A stretch of 19,872 nt of DNA from Campylobacteraceae bacterium. Its GTDB lineage: Bacteria; Campylobacterota; Campylobacteria; Campylobacterales; Campylobacteraceae. The notes below the pieces were generated by a model. It had not been told where the DNA came from and ran no database searches. It saw nothing but the letters and a program-made list of their open reading frames with translations. The stretch covers positions 1 through 19,872 of the forward strand of contig JAIRQK010000179.1 of assembly GCA_031256525.1 (NCBI GenBank), given 5' to 3'. The number at the start of each line of letters is the position of its first letter. Position 1 is the first letter of the stretch. The position numbers and the translations under genes are program-made. Of this stretch, positions 8,263 to 15,911 are shown piece by piece.

Positions 8263-8322
8263 TTAAGAAGCCTTTAAGCTGCCCCCCCCCCTACGCTTTA
8301 AACTTAATATTTTTTTAAACAT
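8263..8322 (-). CDS. Tiny ORF containing a 10-base poly-G tract, possible contingency ORF
   Basis: The frame MFKKILSLKRRGGGSLKAS follows an AAAGG site 6 bases before the ATG and a TATAAT 27-32 bases upstream. Its glycine codons are the G run (C run at 8282-8291 on the plus strand). With one more G the frame would stay open to 8159, giving 54 residues. Runs of G or C this long are the usual phase-variable switches in Campylobacterota. The downstream frame does not resemble a known protein, so coding is uncertain and this may be noncoding or decayed sequence. Confidence 0.25.
   Translation of the reverse strand: MFKKILSLKRRGGGSLKAS
8282..8291. repeat. Homopolymeric C10/G10 tract
   Basis: Ten consecutive C on the plus strand in a surrounding sequence with few G or C bases. 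Tracts of this length slip during replication and are hard to sequence, so the exact count may vary between cells or be uncertain in the assembly. Confidence 0.9.
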
Positions 8323-8348
8323 CAGCAACCTTTTTTTGATTTGGGAAG

Positions 8349-8354
8349 ATTATA
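8349..8354 (-). promoter_or_regulatory. Candidate -10 element upstream of the poly-G ORF
   Basis: A perfect TATAAT on the minus strand, 27-32 bases upstream of the ATG at 8322 and just past the rpsI terminator. It could give separate transcription of the poly-G ORF and the lipoprotein/TrbL-like pair. The same DNA also reads TATAAT on the plus strand, so direction is ambiguous. Confidence 0.35.
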
Positions 8355-8409
8355 ATATTATGAAACTTAATTGTTAAGAAAAATAGAGAATATTAAAGAG
8401 AGAAAGAGA

Positions 8410-8430
8410 GGGTCATAGCTTGTATGACCC
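8410..8430 (-). terminator. Intrinsic terminator of rplM-rpsI
   Basis: An 8-bp perfect stem, GGGTCATA at 8410-8417 with TATGACCC at 8423-8430, has a 5-base loop and lies 6 bases after the rpsI stop. The following minus-strand sequence is pyrimidine-rich (TCTCTTTCTC) and not a pure T-run, so termination may be incomplete. Confidence 0.7.
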
Positions 8431-8436
8431 GAAATA

Positions 8437-8829
8437 TTAACGTTTTGAGAATTGAGGACTTCTTCTTGCTTTTTTCTTGCCGAATTTTTTTCTTTCAACA
8501 ACGCGAGAGTCTCTTGTTATAAGCCCTTTTGGTTTTAATATCGCACGAAAATCAGCGTCCATATTAGCCAATGCTTTTGCAATACCATGTCTTAAAGCCT
8601 CAGCTTGAGCCGAATATCCACCACCACTTACAGTAGCTTTAACTTCCATAATTGCCTCTTGTTTTGTTAATAGAAGAGGTTGAAGTACTTTGAGTTTTAT
8701 AGCCTCATGTCCACCAAGCCAAGCATTAAGATCAGTTCCATTGATGTTAAATCCACCTTTACCAGCTTTTAGCCAAACTTTTGCTACAGCGGATTTTCTT
8801 TTTCCTGTTGTGTATACAGTTGTTGCCAT
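8437..8829 (-). CDS. rpsI: 30S ribosomal protein S9
   Basis: A 130-residue protein of the small subunit head, whose C-terminal tail reaches the P site. The family pattern is complete: [13 protein letters not shown] (8-20), the [18 protein letters not shown] block (70-88) and the basic end [12 protein letters not shown] with the terminal Lys-Arg that contacts tRNA. Length matches bacterial S9. It starts 2 bases after the rplM stop, the usual L13-S9 operon order. Confidence 0.98.
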   Translation of the reverse strand: MATTVYTTGKRKSAVAKVWLKAGKGGFNINGTDLNAWLGGHEAIKLKVLQPLLLTKQEAIMEVKATVSGGGYSAQAEALRHGIAKALANMDADFRAILKPKGLITRDSRVVERKKFGKKKARRSPQFSKR

Positions 8830-8831
8830 AA

Positions 8832-9263
8832 TTATTTTCCTTCTACTTTGCTAACTTGTGCAGTATGTGGATGTTCACTACCTACATAAACTTTTAATTT
8901 TTTAATCATAGCTTTACCTAAAACAGTTTTAGGAAGCATACCGCGAACTGCAAGTTTATATAGTTTTACTGGATTTTTGTCAAGTAATTCGCCAAGTTTT
9001 TCACTTTTAACACTTCCAAAATATCCACTATGACGATGATACAACTTGCTATCTAATTTATTACCACTAAAAACTGCTTTATTTGCATTAATGATAATAA
9101 CATAATCCCCACAATCTACATTTGGAGTAAAACTAGGTTTGTTTTTTCCGCGTAAAATTGTAGCAACTTCTGTTAAAATACGACCAAACTTTTTACCATT
9201 TGCGTCAACTACAACCCACTTGCGTTCTACCTCATTTGGTTTTAATACTTTTGTTAAGTTCAT
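8832..9263 (-). CDS. rplM: 50S ribosomal protein L13
   Basis: A 143-residue early-assembly protein of the large subunit. Typical features are the start with [21 protein letters not shown] (14-34, also seen as [14 protein letters not shown]), YHRHSGYFG (76-84) and the [14 protein letters not shown] segment (105-118). An AAAGGTAAAG site precedes the ATG. First gene of the rplM-rpsI operon. In E. coli L13 represses its own mRNA; a palindrome in the leader here might serve that purpose, but this is not shown. Confidence 0.98.
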   Translation of the reverse strand: MNLTKVLKPNEVERKWVVVDANGKKFGRILTEVATILRGKNKPSFTPNVDCGDYVIIINANKAVFSGNKLDSKLYHRHSGYFGSVKSEKLGELLDKNPVKLYKLAVRGMLPKTVLGKAMIKKLKVYVGSEHPHTAQVSKVEGK

Positions 9264-9286
9264 AACTTTACCTTTGTTTCTGAATA

Positions 9287-9300
9287 CTCTTTTAAAAGAG
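9287..9300. promoter_or_regulatory. 14-base palindrome in the rplM leader
   Basis: CTCTTTTAAAAGAG is a perfect palindrome 24-37 bases upstream of the rplM ATG. It would lie in the 5' leader if the TATACAAT-like sequence just upstream is the -10. It could be part of an autoregulatory leader or chance AT-rich symmetry. Confidence 0.3.
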
Positions 9301-9387
9301 GAAATTGTATATAAATAATTCTTTAATATAGCTGAAATTAAACTTACATTAAGTTAGTAATTATGCAAAATCTCTTTTGATTTGTAA

Positions 9388-12108
9388 TTATACCACTATT
9401 TTTTCAATATTATCTTCATGTAGATAAAAAAGTAGAGCTTCGACATCTTTATCTTCAAAATTTGAAAATGCCTCTTTGTACCCAGTTACCTGCTTTATAT
9501 GTGAACTTTTTGCAAAAGGTGAAGTTTTATAATCAATCAAATATATTTTATCTTCTGCTTTGACTAATAGGTCAATCTGTCCTCTTTTTTGCTTAAACAT
9601 AAATGGCTGCTCTTTGTAAATCTCTCCACTTTTTAAAATCTCTATAAATTTAGAATCTTTTAGTAGGTTTGAAACTCTTTTTTTGATTGAGTTAAATGCT
9701 TCGTTATCTAAAACATTTGAGAATTTATTTTTTGTAAAAATGAGGCTATTTTCAAGCTCATCTTCGCTATATTCGTTCATCATCTCTAATGTAAAGTGGA
9801 GTGCCAATCCAAAATAGATATTTTCAAAATTGCCCTCAACCGCATAATCTTTTTTTTCAACATCTTGTTTTCCAAAAAACTTATGTTCATACTCTAAGTT
9901 TATTGTCTCTTCTTTTGTCTGCAAACTCTCTTTTACACATAAATCGCCCAATTTCAAATCTTCCAAAAGTAGGTTGTCAAAATATGAATTTTTATCTTTT
10001 TTTAGTATAAAAAGGTTGTTTTTTGCTCTTGTAAACGCAACATATTGTTGATTTAGCGTATCCTCTTCTTGCAAAATCTCCTCTTTTTGCCTCGCTTTTT
10101 TAAATTTATCATCTACAAATTCTCTTTTTGTCATATTGATAAAGATATTCTCTAACTTAACTCCATCATAATCAAACAGTAAAAAATCCTGCGAATTATT
10201 TTTCTTCCCAATTCTATCAACAACTAAAACAGTATCAAACTCCAAACCTTTTGATTTGTGAATTGTCAAAATTTTAATACCTTGGGCATCTTTTTTTATA
10301 GAATTTGCCGATAGAGTTTCAAGCGAAAAAAGAAGGCTTTCTAAATCGTTGAAATTTGCCACAATCTCCAAAAATCTAAAAATATCAACATCATAAGTGT
10401 CAATTTTAAAATTTTCTATACATCTGTTGATGATAACTAATGGCTCATCACCTTTACTAAACCCTGATATATCCGGCAAAGTTTCAAAACTCTCACCAAT
10501 TAAGACTTGAAAATTCCTACCATAAAGCTCTTCTTTAAAATAGAGATATTTTAAAAATTCTATGATTTTTTTTACATTTTGAGAATGAGTAAGTTTTAAA
10601 TTGCTCTCAGTGTTTACTTTTATATCTTTAAATCTCTCTTGCAAAGAGTTTTTTATGGCTTCTGCATCATCATTTTTAATGCATAAAATAGCGATATCGT
10701 CCTGTTTTACGCCATTTTTGAAAAGATATTCAACTTTTACATTTATCTCTTCTAACAACTCTTCGCATGTGCAAACTTCTACAAATCCACCATTTTTTAT
10801 GGCTATTTGGTTTTTATACTCTTTTATTTTATCTAAAAATACTCTATTAACAAACTCTACAATTTCCATTAAACTTCTGTAGTTTTTAGGAAGCGAATCA
10901 ATCTCAATATCAAAAGTCTTGGCAATATAATCAAACAAAACCTTTGCACCACCACGAAAACGATAGATAGACTGCTTTTTGTCGCCAACATAAAAAAAAC
11001 TTTTTAAGTTTCTTGTTCCAACTCCAGATATTATCTCTTTAATTATTGGCTGTAGAATTTTAAACTGAACAATATTTGTATCTTGAAACTCATCGACCAA
11101 TAAATGTTCAATTTGTGCATCAAGTCTAAAATATAAAAATTCGTTATCAATATATTTGTTTAGAAGGTTGTAAACGATATTTGCAACATCATTAAATGAG
11201 AGTTCTGAGTTATTTTTAGCCTCATCAAGGCGAGAATTTTTATATAAGTTGTATAGAAAAAAAAGCTCACCCAACCAAAATCTCTCCTTTTGCCTATAAA
11301 ACTTGCAAATTTCCTCTTTTAATTCAAAATACATCTCATCAAGCTTTGGAGAGTAGACTTTTGAAAAAGTTCTATAGTTTAGAGTCTCTCTCTCTTCTAA
11401 AATATCTTTACCTACAAACTCTTCTATATTTTCAACACTAAATACTCTCATTGCTACATTAGAAGCGTTTTGCAAAATTAGATACTCTTTTATCTCCTTG
11501 CACTTTTTTAAAACTTCATCTTCACTTGGAAAAAAAGTTCTTTCAAATGTCAAATTTTCAATCTCGCTATCTTTTTCATACAATTTTAAAAAAAATGAGA
11601 AAACATCTCCAAAACTTCTTTTTGCGACCGAAGCAAAAAAAACTAAACTATCGTAAACATTTTGCTTTTGTGCATTTTTGATAAATCTTTTTTCAAGTCT
11701 TGCTTGTGCTGTTTTTTCATCATTTGTAAAATCAGGCATCAAGCCTAAATGCAAAGAGAATTTTCTAAGGATTTGCGTTAAAAATGCATCTATTGTAGAA
11801 ATTTTGACATTTGCGTTTAAAAATCTCTCAATTATCTGCTCTCTTCTTTTTAAAATCTCCTCTTTTGTAAGAGAGAGTATCTCGCATAATTCGTTTAGTT
11901 CATTTTCATATTTTGGATTTTGTAAATTTTGTAAAGTGTTAAAAACTCTCGTTTTCATCTCATTTGCAGCTTTTTTGGTAAATGTAAGAGCTAAAATGTT
12001 TGGTGGTTTTGAGCCTTGAAGCAGAAGTGCGATATATCTAACAGTTAATGCAAAGGTCTTTCCACTTCCAGCACTTGCTTCAAGTGCTAAATTTTTTTTA
12101 AACTTCAA
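9388..12108 (-). CDS. addA: AddA, RecB/UvrD-type helicase-nuclease subunit
   Basis: A 906-residue DNA repair enzyme that, with AddB, unwinds and resects double-strand breaks for RecA loading (RecBCD role). Superfamily 1 motifs in order: ASAGSGKT (11-18), LTFTKKAANEM (41-51), VDEFQDT (338-344), GDKKQSIYRFRGG (375-387), TIHKSKGLEF (615-624) and QQYVAFTRAK (687-696). The C-terminal PD-(D/E)XK nuclease keeps His771, Asp846 (GQIDLL), Asp859 and Lys861 (DYKTS). It is shorter than Bacillus AddA, as in Campylobacter and Helicobacter, and is not truncated. The start is TTG at 12106-12108, overlapping the addB TGA in TTGA, with AGGGGTG just upstream, so translation is probably coupled to addB. A separate promoter is not evident. 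Confidence 0.93.
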   Translation of the reverse strand: MKFKKNLALEASAGSGKTFALTVRYIALLLQGSKPPNILALTFTKKAANEMKTRVFNTLQNLQNPKYENELNELCEILSLTKEEILKRREQIIERFLNANVKISTIDAFLTQILRKFSLHLGLMPDFTNDEKTAQARLEKRFIKNAQKQNVYDSLVFFASVAKRSFGDVFSFFLKLYEKDSEIENLTFERTFFPSEDEVLKKCKEIKEYLILQNASNVAMRVFSVENIEEFVGKDILEERETLNYRTFSKVYSPKLDEMYFELKEEICKFYRQKERFWLGELFFLYNLYKNSRLDEAKNNSELSFNDVANIVYNLLNKYIDNEFLYFRLDAQIEHLLVDEFQDTNIVQFKILQPIIKEIISGVGTRNLKSFFYVGDKKQSIYRFRGGAKVLFDYIAKTFDIEIDSLPKNYRSLMEIVEFVNRVFLDKIKEYKNQIAIKNGGFVEVCTCEELLEEINVKVEYLFKNGVKQDDIAILCIKNDDAEAIKNSLQERFKDIKVNTESNLKLTHSQNVKKIIEFLKYLYFKEELYGRNFQVLIGESFETLPDISGFSKGDEPLVIINRCIENFKIDTYDVDIFRFLEIVANFNDLESLLFSLETLSANSIKKDAQGIKILTIHKSKGLEFDTVLVVDRIGKKNNSQDFLLFDYDGVKLENIFINMTKREFVDDKFKKARQKEEILQEEDTLNQQYVAFTRAKNNLFILKKDKNSYFDNLLLEDLKLGDLCVKESLQTKEETINLEYEHKFFGKQDVEKKDYAVEGNFENIYFGLALHFTLEMMNEYSEDELENSLIFTKNKFSNVLDNEAFNSIKKRVSNLLKDSKFIEILKSGEIYKEQPFMFKQKRGQIDLLVKAEDKIYLIDYKTSPFAKSSHIKQVTGYKEAFSNFEDKDVEALLFYLHEDNIEKIVV

Positions 12109-14444
12109 ACTTCACCCCTGCAAATGGTTTTGTATATACAATATTCACATTTTTTCAAATCTTCTGTTTTTGTAAAATTGTACTCATTTACACTTTTTAG
12201 CTCTTCAATATGCCAAAGTAGTTTTCTCTTTTTTTCTTCAAAAAAGCCATCATTTATCAATTTTGCTTCATCTATCTTGTAGTAAAACGCCTCAATATTT
12301 TTTCCTAAACTTTCGCATAAAAATAGATAAAACTCTAATTGAAAATCTGACGAATTTAGTGCAGTTTCAATTTTTCCACTTGTGTTGATTTTGCCAGTTT
12401 TATAGTCATAAATCCTATAATCTTCACCATTTTTATCAATTCTATCAACTCTTCCCGTTATTTTTACGCCATTTAATTCGCGTGTGAACTCTTTTTCAGT
12501 CGCATAAACTCTCCAGCCCTCTTCTTTTCTCTTCATCTCTTCATGAAAAAAATCTTCCAATTTTAAAAGCCAAACATCGCAGTGTAGAGTTAAAATAAGA
12601 CTATCTTGCTTCTTTGTGTGCAAAAGCTCTTTTGCTCTATCTTTCATCTGCTTGAATGAATTTAAACTATTTATATCAAGCTCTCTCAAAACATCGTGTA
12701 AAATATTTCCAATATCTTTTGCTTTTACTTCATCGCTTAATGCGGCACACTCTTTAAAATTTGCTATGTACATAAAAAAATATCTTCTTGGACACTCTAA
12801 AAAATTTTTCAATCTATTTGCAGAGAGAGGTTTATCAAAAAAGTTATGTTTTAAAATTAGCTCTTTTTTATCAAAAATATCTTTTGGATTTTGTCTTTTA
12901 TATATGGTCTTGAAATACTCTATTTCATTAATTTTGCACTCTTCTACATCATATTTTTTTAAAAATCTTGATGCTATCCTCTCTTCATTCTCCACATAAG
13001 AGATTGAGACTGATTTGGCATTTTTTATCGCCCTATCATAAAAAAATCTTTGTAAATTTTCTCTATCTTCACTACTTGGCAAATTGCTTTGGGCTCTAAC
13101 ACGCGAGGATAAAAACATATCTTTACTGCTTCTTTTTGGAACTAAATCATCATTAAAATCAACTATAATTATGCCCTCATAAGAGACTCCGCGAGTCTCT
13201 AAAATCCCAAGAACTGTTACTTTTCCACTTGCAACATCATCTATGCTTCTTTTATTGATTCTACTTTCAAAAAGCGTTAGAATTTCGTTAAGCCTTAAAT
13301 CCTTTTGCAAATTTTCTAAAAATTTTTGAAATAAAAAAAGCTCTTCATTTATAATATCAATATCATCTTCTGGCAAATCATCATCAATTAAATTAGTTAT
13401 ATATTTTATAGCCTCATCGTCTGATATTTTTGAATTAAGCAATCCCGCAAAATTCTCATCAATTTTATACCTATGTACTCTTAGGGTATTTTCTGTGTTG
13501 TTTTCTTTGTTGTATTTCAAAATTGCGTTTATCTTCTTTGTGAAATTTGAAGAACTCATCTTTTTGCCCATTGCAAAGTTCAAATTTCCCAATTTATCGA
13601 GCTCTTTTAGCAAAGGTGCAAAACTCTCATCTGGTAAAATAACTGCTATATTTTCTGGCAAAATCCCACTTTTTACCATATTTTTAATCTGCTCAAAAAC
13701 AAATCCAACTTGCAAAGAGCATACACTAAATGGCTGCGTAGTTATGCTTTTTGTATTGTTTTTCATATCATAAACATTTATGATTTTTTTAGAATTTAGA
13801 TTTATCTCATTTATAGTATTTTCTTTTATATGTAAACCAAAACTTTCAAGCCAGTTTTTAATCTTTTCATTATACTTTGTTATAGGAGTGCAAATATTAA
13901 CTTCACAATAGTTTTGTGCAGTTTCAATAAGCTCACATTCAAATTTACTTAAATAACCCTCTATATGTATTCTAACTTGTTTTAGTGATTTTAAGTAATT
14001 TGTATTTATTTTAGCAATTTTGGGAAGTGTGATTTTGTCATATAGTTTTTTGCTCTCAAGAAGTTTCTCATATCTTACGTACAACTCTTCAAGTATTGAA
14101 ATATGCTCGTTAAATTCAGCATAAATATCTGCATTTTTTAAAGACTCAATCTCTACTTTTTCATTTGCAAGTTCTTCAAAAAATCTAAAAATATAGTTAG
14201 AATTTTTTAAAAAAGCCATAAATTCAACAGGAATATGAAGTTTGTGAAAGCTATCAAAATTGATAGCTTCCTGCATTAAAACAACTCTTGTGTCAGTGTC
14301 AGCTTCACTAAAACCGTTATCAACATACCAAGCCTTTGATTCAAACTCAGCTATCGTAATTGCTTTTGGAATTACGCCATTAACATCTAAAAACGATGAG
14401 TAAAACTCTCTTATTGACCTTGCTGTTGAAAATATCTCAATCAA
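12105..14444 (-). CDS. addB: AddB, nuclease subunit with iron-sulfur staple
   Basis: A 779-residue partner of AddA. The N-terminal part is a degenerate helicase-like scaffold without a Walker A lysine. The C-terminal nuclease has LSANRLKNFLECPRRYFF (540-557), His583, GRVDRID with Asp667, DYKTGK with Asp680 and Lys682, and Gln702. Cys551 together with Cys766, Cys769 and Cys775 (CEYCIYKTIC) makes the 4Fe-4S staple known for AddB-type nucleases. The length equals that remembered for Helicobacter AddB. The start is TTG at 14442-14444, again in a TTGA overlap with the upstream FixH-like gene. Only a distant AGG is available as ribosome site, which favours coupled reinitiation. The upstream FixH-like frame stops here, so an earlier start is not supported. 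Confidence 0.9.
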   Translation of the reverse strand: MIEIFSTARSIREFYSSFLDVNGVIPKAITIAEFESKAWYVDNGFSEADTDTRVVLMQEAINFDSFHKLHIPVEFMAFLKNSNYIFRFFEELANEKVEIESLKNADIYAEFNEHISILEELYVRYEKLLESKKLYDKITLPKIAKINTNYLKSLKQVRIHIEGYLSKFECELIETAQNYCEVNICTPITKYNEKIKNWLESFGLHIKENTINEINLNSKKIINVYDMKNNTKSITTQPFSVCSLQVGFVFEQIKNMVKSGILPENIAVILPDESFAPLLKELDKLGNLNFAMGKKMSSSNFTKKINAILKYNKENNTENTLRVHRYKIDENFAGLLNSKISDDEAIKYITNLIDDDLPEDDIDIINEELFLFQKFLENLQKDLRLNEILTLFESRINKRSIDDVASGKVTVLGILETRGVSYEGIIIVDFNDDLVPKRSSKDMFLSSRVRAQSNLPSSEDRENLQRFFYDRAIKNAKSVSISYVENEERIASRFLKKYDVEECKINEIEYFKTIYKRQNPKDIFDKKELILKHNFFDKPLSANRLKNFLECPRRYFFMYIANFKECAALSDEVKAKDIGNILHDVLRELDINSLNSFKQMKDRAKELLHTKKQDSLILTLHCDVWLLKLEDFFHEEMKRKEEGWRVYATEKEFTRELNGVKITGRVDRIDKNGEDYRIYDYKTGKINTSGKIETALNSSDFQLEFYLFLCESLGKNIEAFYYKIDEAKLINDGFFEEKKRKLLWHIEELKSVNEYNFTKTEDLKKCEYCIYKTICRGEV

Positions 14445-14938
14445 TTAGATACATAAACCTCTTGAGTGAAAAAACCAGCATCTTCATCAACTTCAACTTT
14501 TACTTGAATAAGCCATCTTCCAGCTTTTGAAATCTCTATTGGCGATAAAATATACAAATCATCACTATACTTTGCTACTGATTCAATATTGAGTTTATTT
14601 GTTTCCGGTCTTGTTAAAAGCATTTTGATATTGGCATTATCAATTGACTTATCTGTCTCTTTATCTTTAAGTTGTATCGATATTTGATTATCTTCTTTTA
14701 TTTCCAATGTATCTAATCCATTAAAAACAAACATATATTTTTCTTCAAAAATTTTTTGTTTAGTTTGAATTTCATTTATATTTTTATCTACATTGCCATA
14801 ATTGTCAAAATAAAATGTATCAAACTCAACAGGTGCATTTTTTATAGAAATATAAACAGTTGCCGCACAAGCAACAGCTATCAAAAAAATACTTATAACA
14901 ATTGCATGTGGCCAATAGTTTCTTTCACTCTTCTTCAT
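14441..14938 (-). CDS. FixH-like membrane protein
   Basis: A 165-residue protein with one N-terminal transmembrane segment (about 12-33, after the WPHAI step) and a periplasmic beta-rich domain. The early periplasmic part FDTFYFDNYGNVDKNINEIQ resembles the tyrosine/asparagine-rich signature of FixH. The end (SKAGRWLIQVKVEVD) is like the FixH/YtkA fold. FixH proteins sit with cbb3 oxidase genes and aid its assembly or copper supply; here the gene lies downstream of ccoNOQP without fixG, fixI or fixS. The ATG overlaps the upstream stop in ATGA, and its own stop overlaps addB. Family call is good but not proven. Confidence 0.72.
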   Translation of the reverse strand: MKKSERNYWPHAIVISIFLIAVACAATVYISIKNAPVEFDTFYFDNYGNVDKNINEIQTKQKIFEEKYMFVFNGLDTLEIKEDNQISIQLKDKETDKSIDNANIKMLLTRPETNKLNIESVAKYSDDLYILSPIEISKAGRWLIQVKVEVDEDAGFFTQEVYVSN

Positions 14939-15579
14939 TTTTTCGCTTTTATCCTTCTTATCATATAAATAGTTATAACAACAATCAAAAAACCATAGAT
15001 AGAAAATCTAAAAAAGTCAAGCATTGACCTATTTGTGCTTCCTATGCTGTTTTCAAGTTTAATATTATAGCTTTTTGCTATTTGATCAGTCAAATCCGCA
15101 TAACCATTAAGTAGTGCTGCTGAATATTTATCATTACCGCCTTTTTTATCGCTCAAAATCGGCTTAATAGTTCCTCCAAATTGAGGAGAGACACTTAAAA
15201 TCCTCTTCTTGTTAAACCTTTCTGAAAGCTCTTCTGGAGAGTGCAAAATGCTTACAATTTTATCTTCAGTTATTATTAACAAAAGAGTATATGGAGTATC
15301 AAAATCCTTCACATACGAATCTATATATTCTTTTGTTGATAAATTCCCAGTACTATTATCAATAATTGCGTAAGCACTTATTTTTGTTTTATTGTATAGC
15401 TCTTGTCCAATTTCATCTATCTTTTGAACAGTTTTATCACTTATCAAATTTGTACCATCAATATCTTTATTATTAAAAACAAAACTTTGTGCATTAGCAA
15501 ACGACAAACTTGCGATAGAGATGAATAAAAAAGTAACCACGACTTTAACGTGGTTACTTAAAATATTTACGATCAACAA
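14935..15579 (-). CDS. TPM-like exported protein with C-terminal membrane anchor
   Basis: A 214-residue protein with a signal peptide (hydrophobic 13-29, cleavage after ANA at 30), a domain resembling TPM/YgcG folds (about 45-170, with IDEIGQELYNKTKISAYAII and a YSAALLNGYADLTDQIA end) and a C-terminal membrane segment (about 190-207) followed by RRIKAKK. It should sit in the periplasm, anchored at its end. Its function is unknown; in related genomes similar proteins accompany cco genes. The start is unsure: the first TTG (15577-15579) has only a weak AGG. A strong terminator-like hairpin lies over codons 7-17, and a GTG at codon 14 would lose the charged n-region. It overlaps the FixH-like gene by 4 bases. 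Confidence 0.7.
   Translation of the reverse strand: MLIVNILSNHVKVVVTFLFISIASLSFANAQSFVFNNKDIDGTNLISDKTVQKIDEIGQELYNKTKISAYAIIDNSTGNLSTKEYIDSYVKDFDTPYTLLLIITEDKIVSILHSPEELSERFNKKRILSVSPQFGGTIKPILSDKKGGNDKYSAALLNGYADLTDQIAKSYNIKLENSIGSTNRSMLDFFRFSIYGFLIVVITIYMIRRIKAKK
15531..15559 (-). terminator. Intrinsic terminator or attenuator after the cco genes
   Basis: An 11-bp perfect stem (15531-15541 with 15549-15559, core AAGTAACCACG) with a 7-base loop is followed on the minus strand by TTTTTTATT. It lies 23 bases after the stop of the 33-aa peptide, as expected for a rho-independent terminator. It also falls inside the first codons of the TPM-like gene, so it probably lowers expression of the downstream genes without fully separating them. 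Confidence 0.8.
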
Positions 15580-15582
15580 AAA

Positions 15583-15684
15583 TTAACCTATAAATAAATG
15601 ATTAGGAGTCAAAACGCTATAAGCCATTAAAACAGCTAAAGCTACCATCAATAATACCATCAATTTTCCTGCTATTGATTCCAT
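15583..15684 (-). CDS. 33-residue single-pass membrane peptide of the cco operon
   Basis: A short frame starting MESIAGKLMVLLMVALAVLM that continues through a Tyr-Ser-Val turn to a PNHLFIG end. About residues 7-25 form one hydrophobic helix. The ribosome site AAAGGAG lies in the last codons of the preceding DUF4006-type gene, and the ATG comes 2 bases after that gene's stop. This is strong evidence of coupled translation. It ends just before the terminator. Position and size suggest a small subunit or assembly factor of the cbb3 oxidase, comparable in size to CcoS or CcoM-like peptides, but I do not recognise the sequence. Gene finders with a length cutoff would miss it. Confidence 0.75.
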   Translation of the reverse strand: MESIAGKLMVLLMVALAVLMAYSVLTPNHLFIG

Positions 15685-15686
15685 AT

Positions 15687-15902
15687 TTATTCTCCTTTGA
15701 TTGATTTAAAAGCAGCGTTGCCTGTATCAATCATCTTAATCTGCTCAGGACTGTTAATAACATATGGTTTGTCAGCAACTGATTGTTGAGTTATAATACC
15801 AAGATATGTTAAAACACCTAAGATAGATAGCAACAGAACTACTGCGATTAACATACCTGTTATTCCGTGTATACTAAATATACTTCTTTTTGTATTTTCC
15901 AT
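15687..15902 (-). CDS. DUF4006-type small membrane protein
   Basis: A 71-residue protein with a basic N-terminus (MENTKRSIFSIHGITGM), one membrane helix (about 15-37) and a soluble tail. Small proteins of this type (DUF4006) follow ccoP in Campylobacterota; the name is from memory of that arrangement. It starts 9 bases after the ccoP stop with a GGAG-type site. It may be an accessory subunit or assembly helper of the oxidase; the reaction or partner is unknown. Confidence 0.75.
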   Translation of the reverse strand: MENTKRSIFSIHGITGMLIAVVLLLSILGVLTYLGIITQQSVADKPYVINSPEQIKMIDTGNAAFKSIKGE

Positions 15903-15911
15903 TACTTCTCC

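Larger units (their letters stand above)
8065..8436 (-). other. 372-base gap between the lipoprotein gene and rpsI
   Basis: No long gene is present. Reading in the minus-strand direction it contains the rpsI terminator (8410-8430), a TATAAT at 8349-8354, a 19-codon ORF containing a 10-base G run (8263-8322), a hairpin with a two-codon ATG-AGA-TAA frame (8159-8193), a 19-base dyad (8102-8120) and the lipoprotein ribosome site. The base composition is very AT-rich apart from the G run. The region looks like decayed or regulatory DNA at an insertion point. Confidence 0.6.

Noticed and set aside
8263..8322. Poly-G tract as a frameshift in a surface-structure gene
   Set aside because: No long coding sequence continues in any frame on either side; only a short extended frame is possible, so I report it as tentative instead.
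11678..12019. 113-codon plus-strand frame inside addA, and a 127-codon one inside addB (12616-12999)
   Set aside because: Both are antisense to conserved helicase or nuclease coding sequence and show no domain, start signal or operon context.
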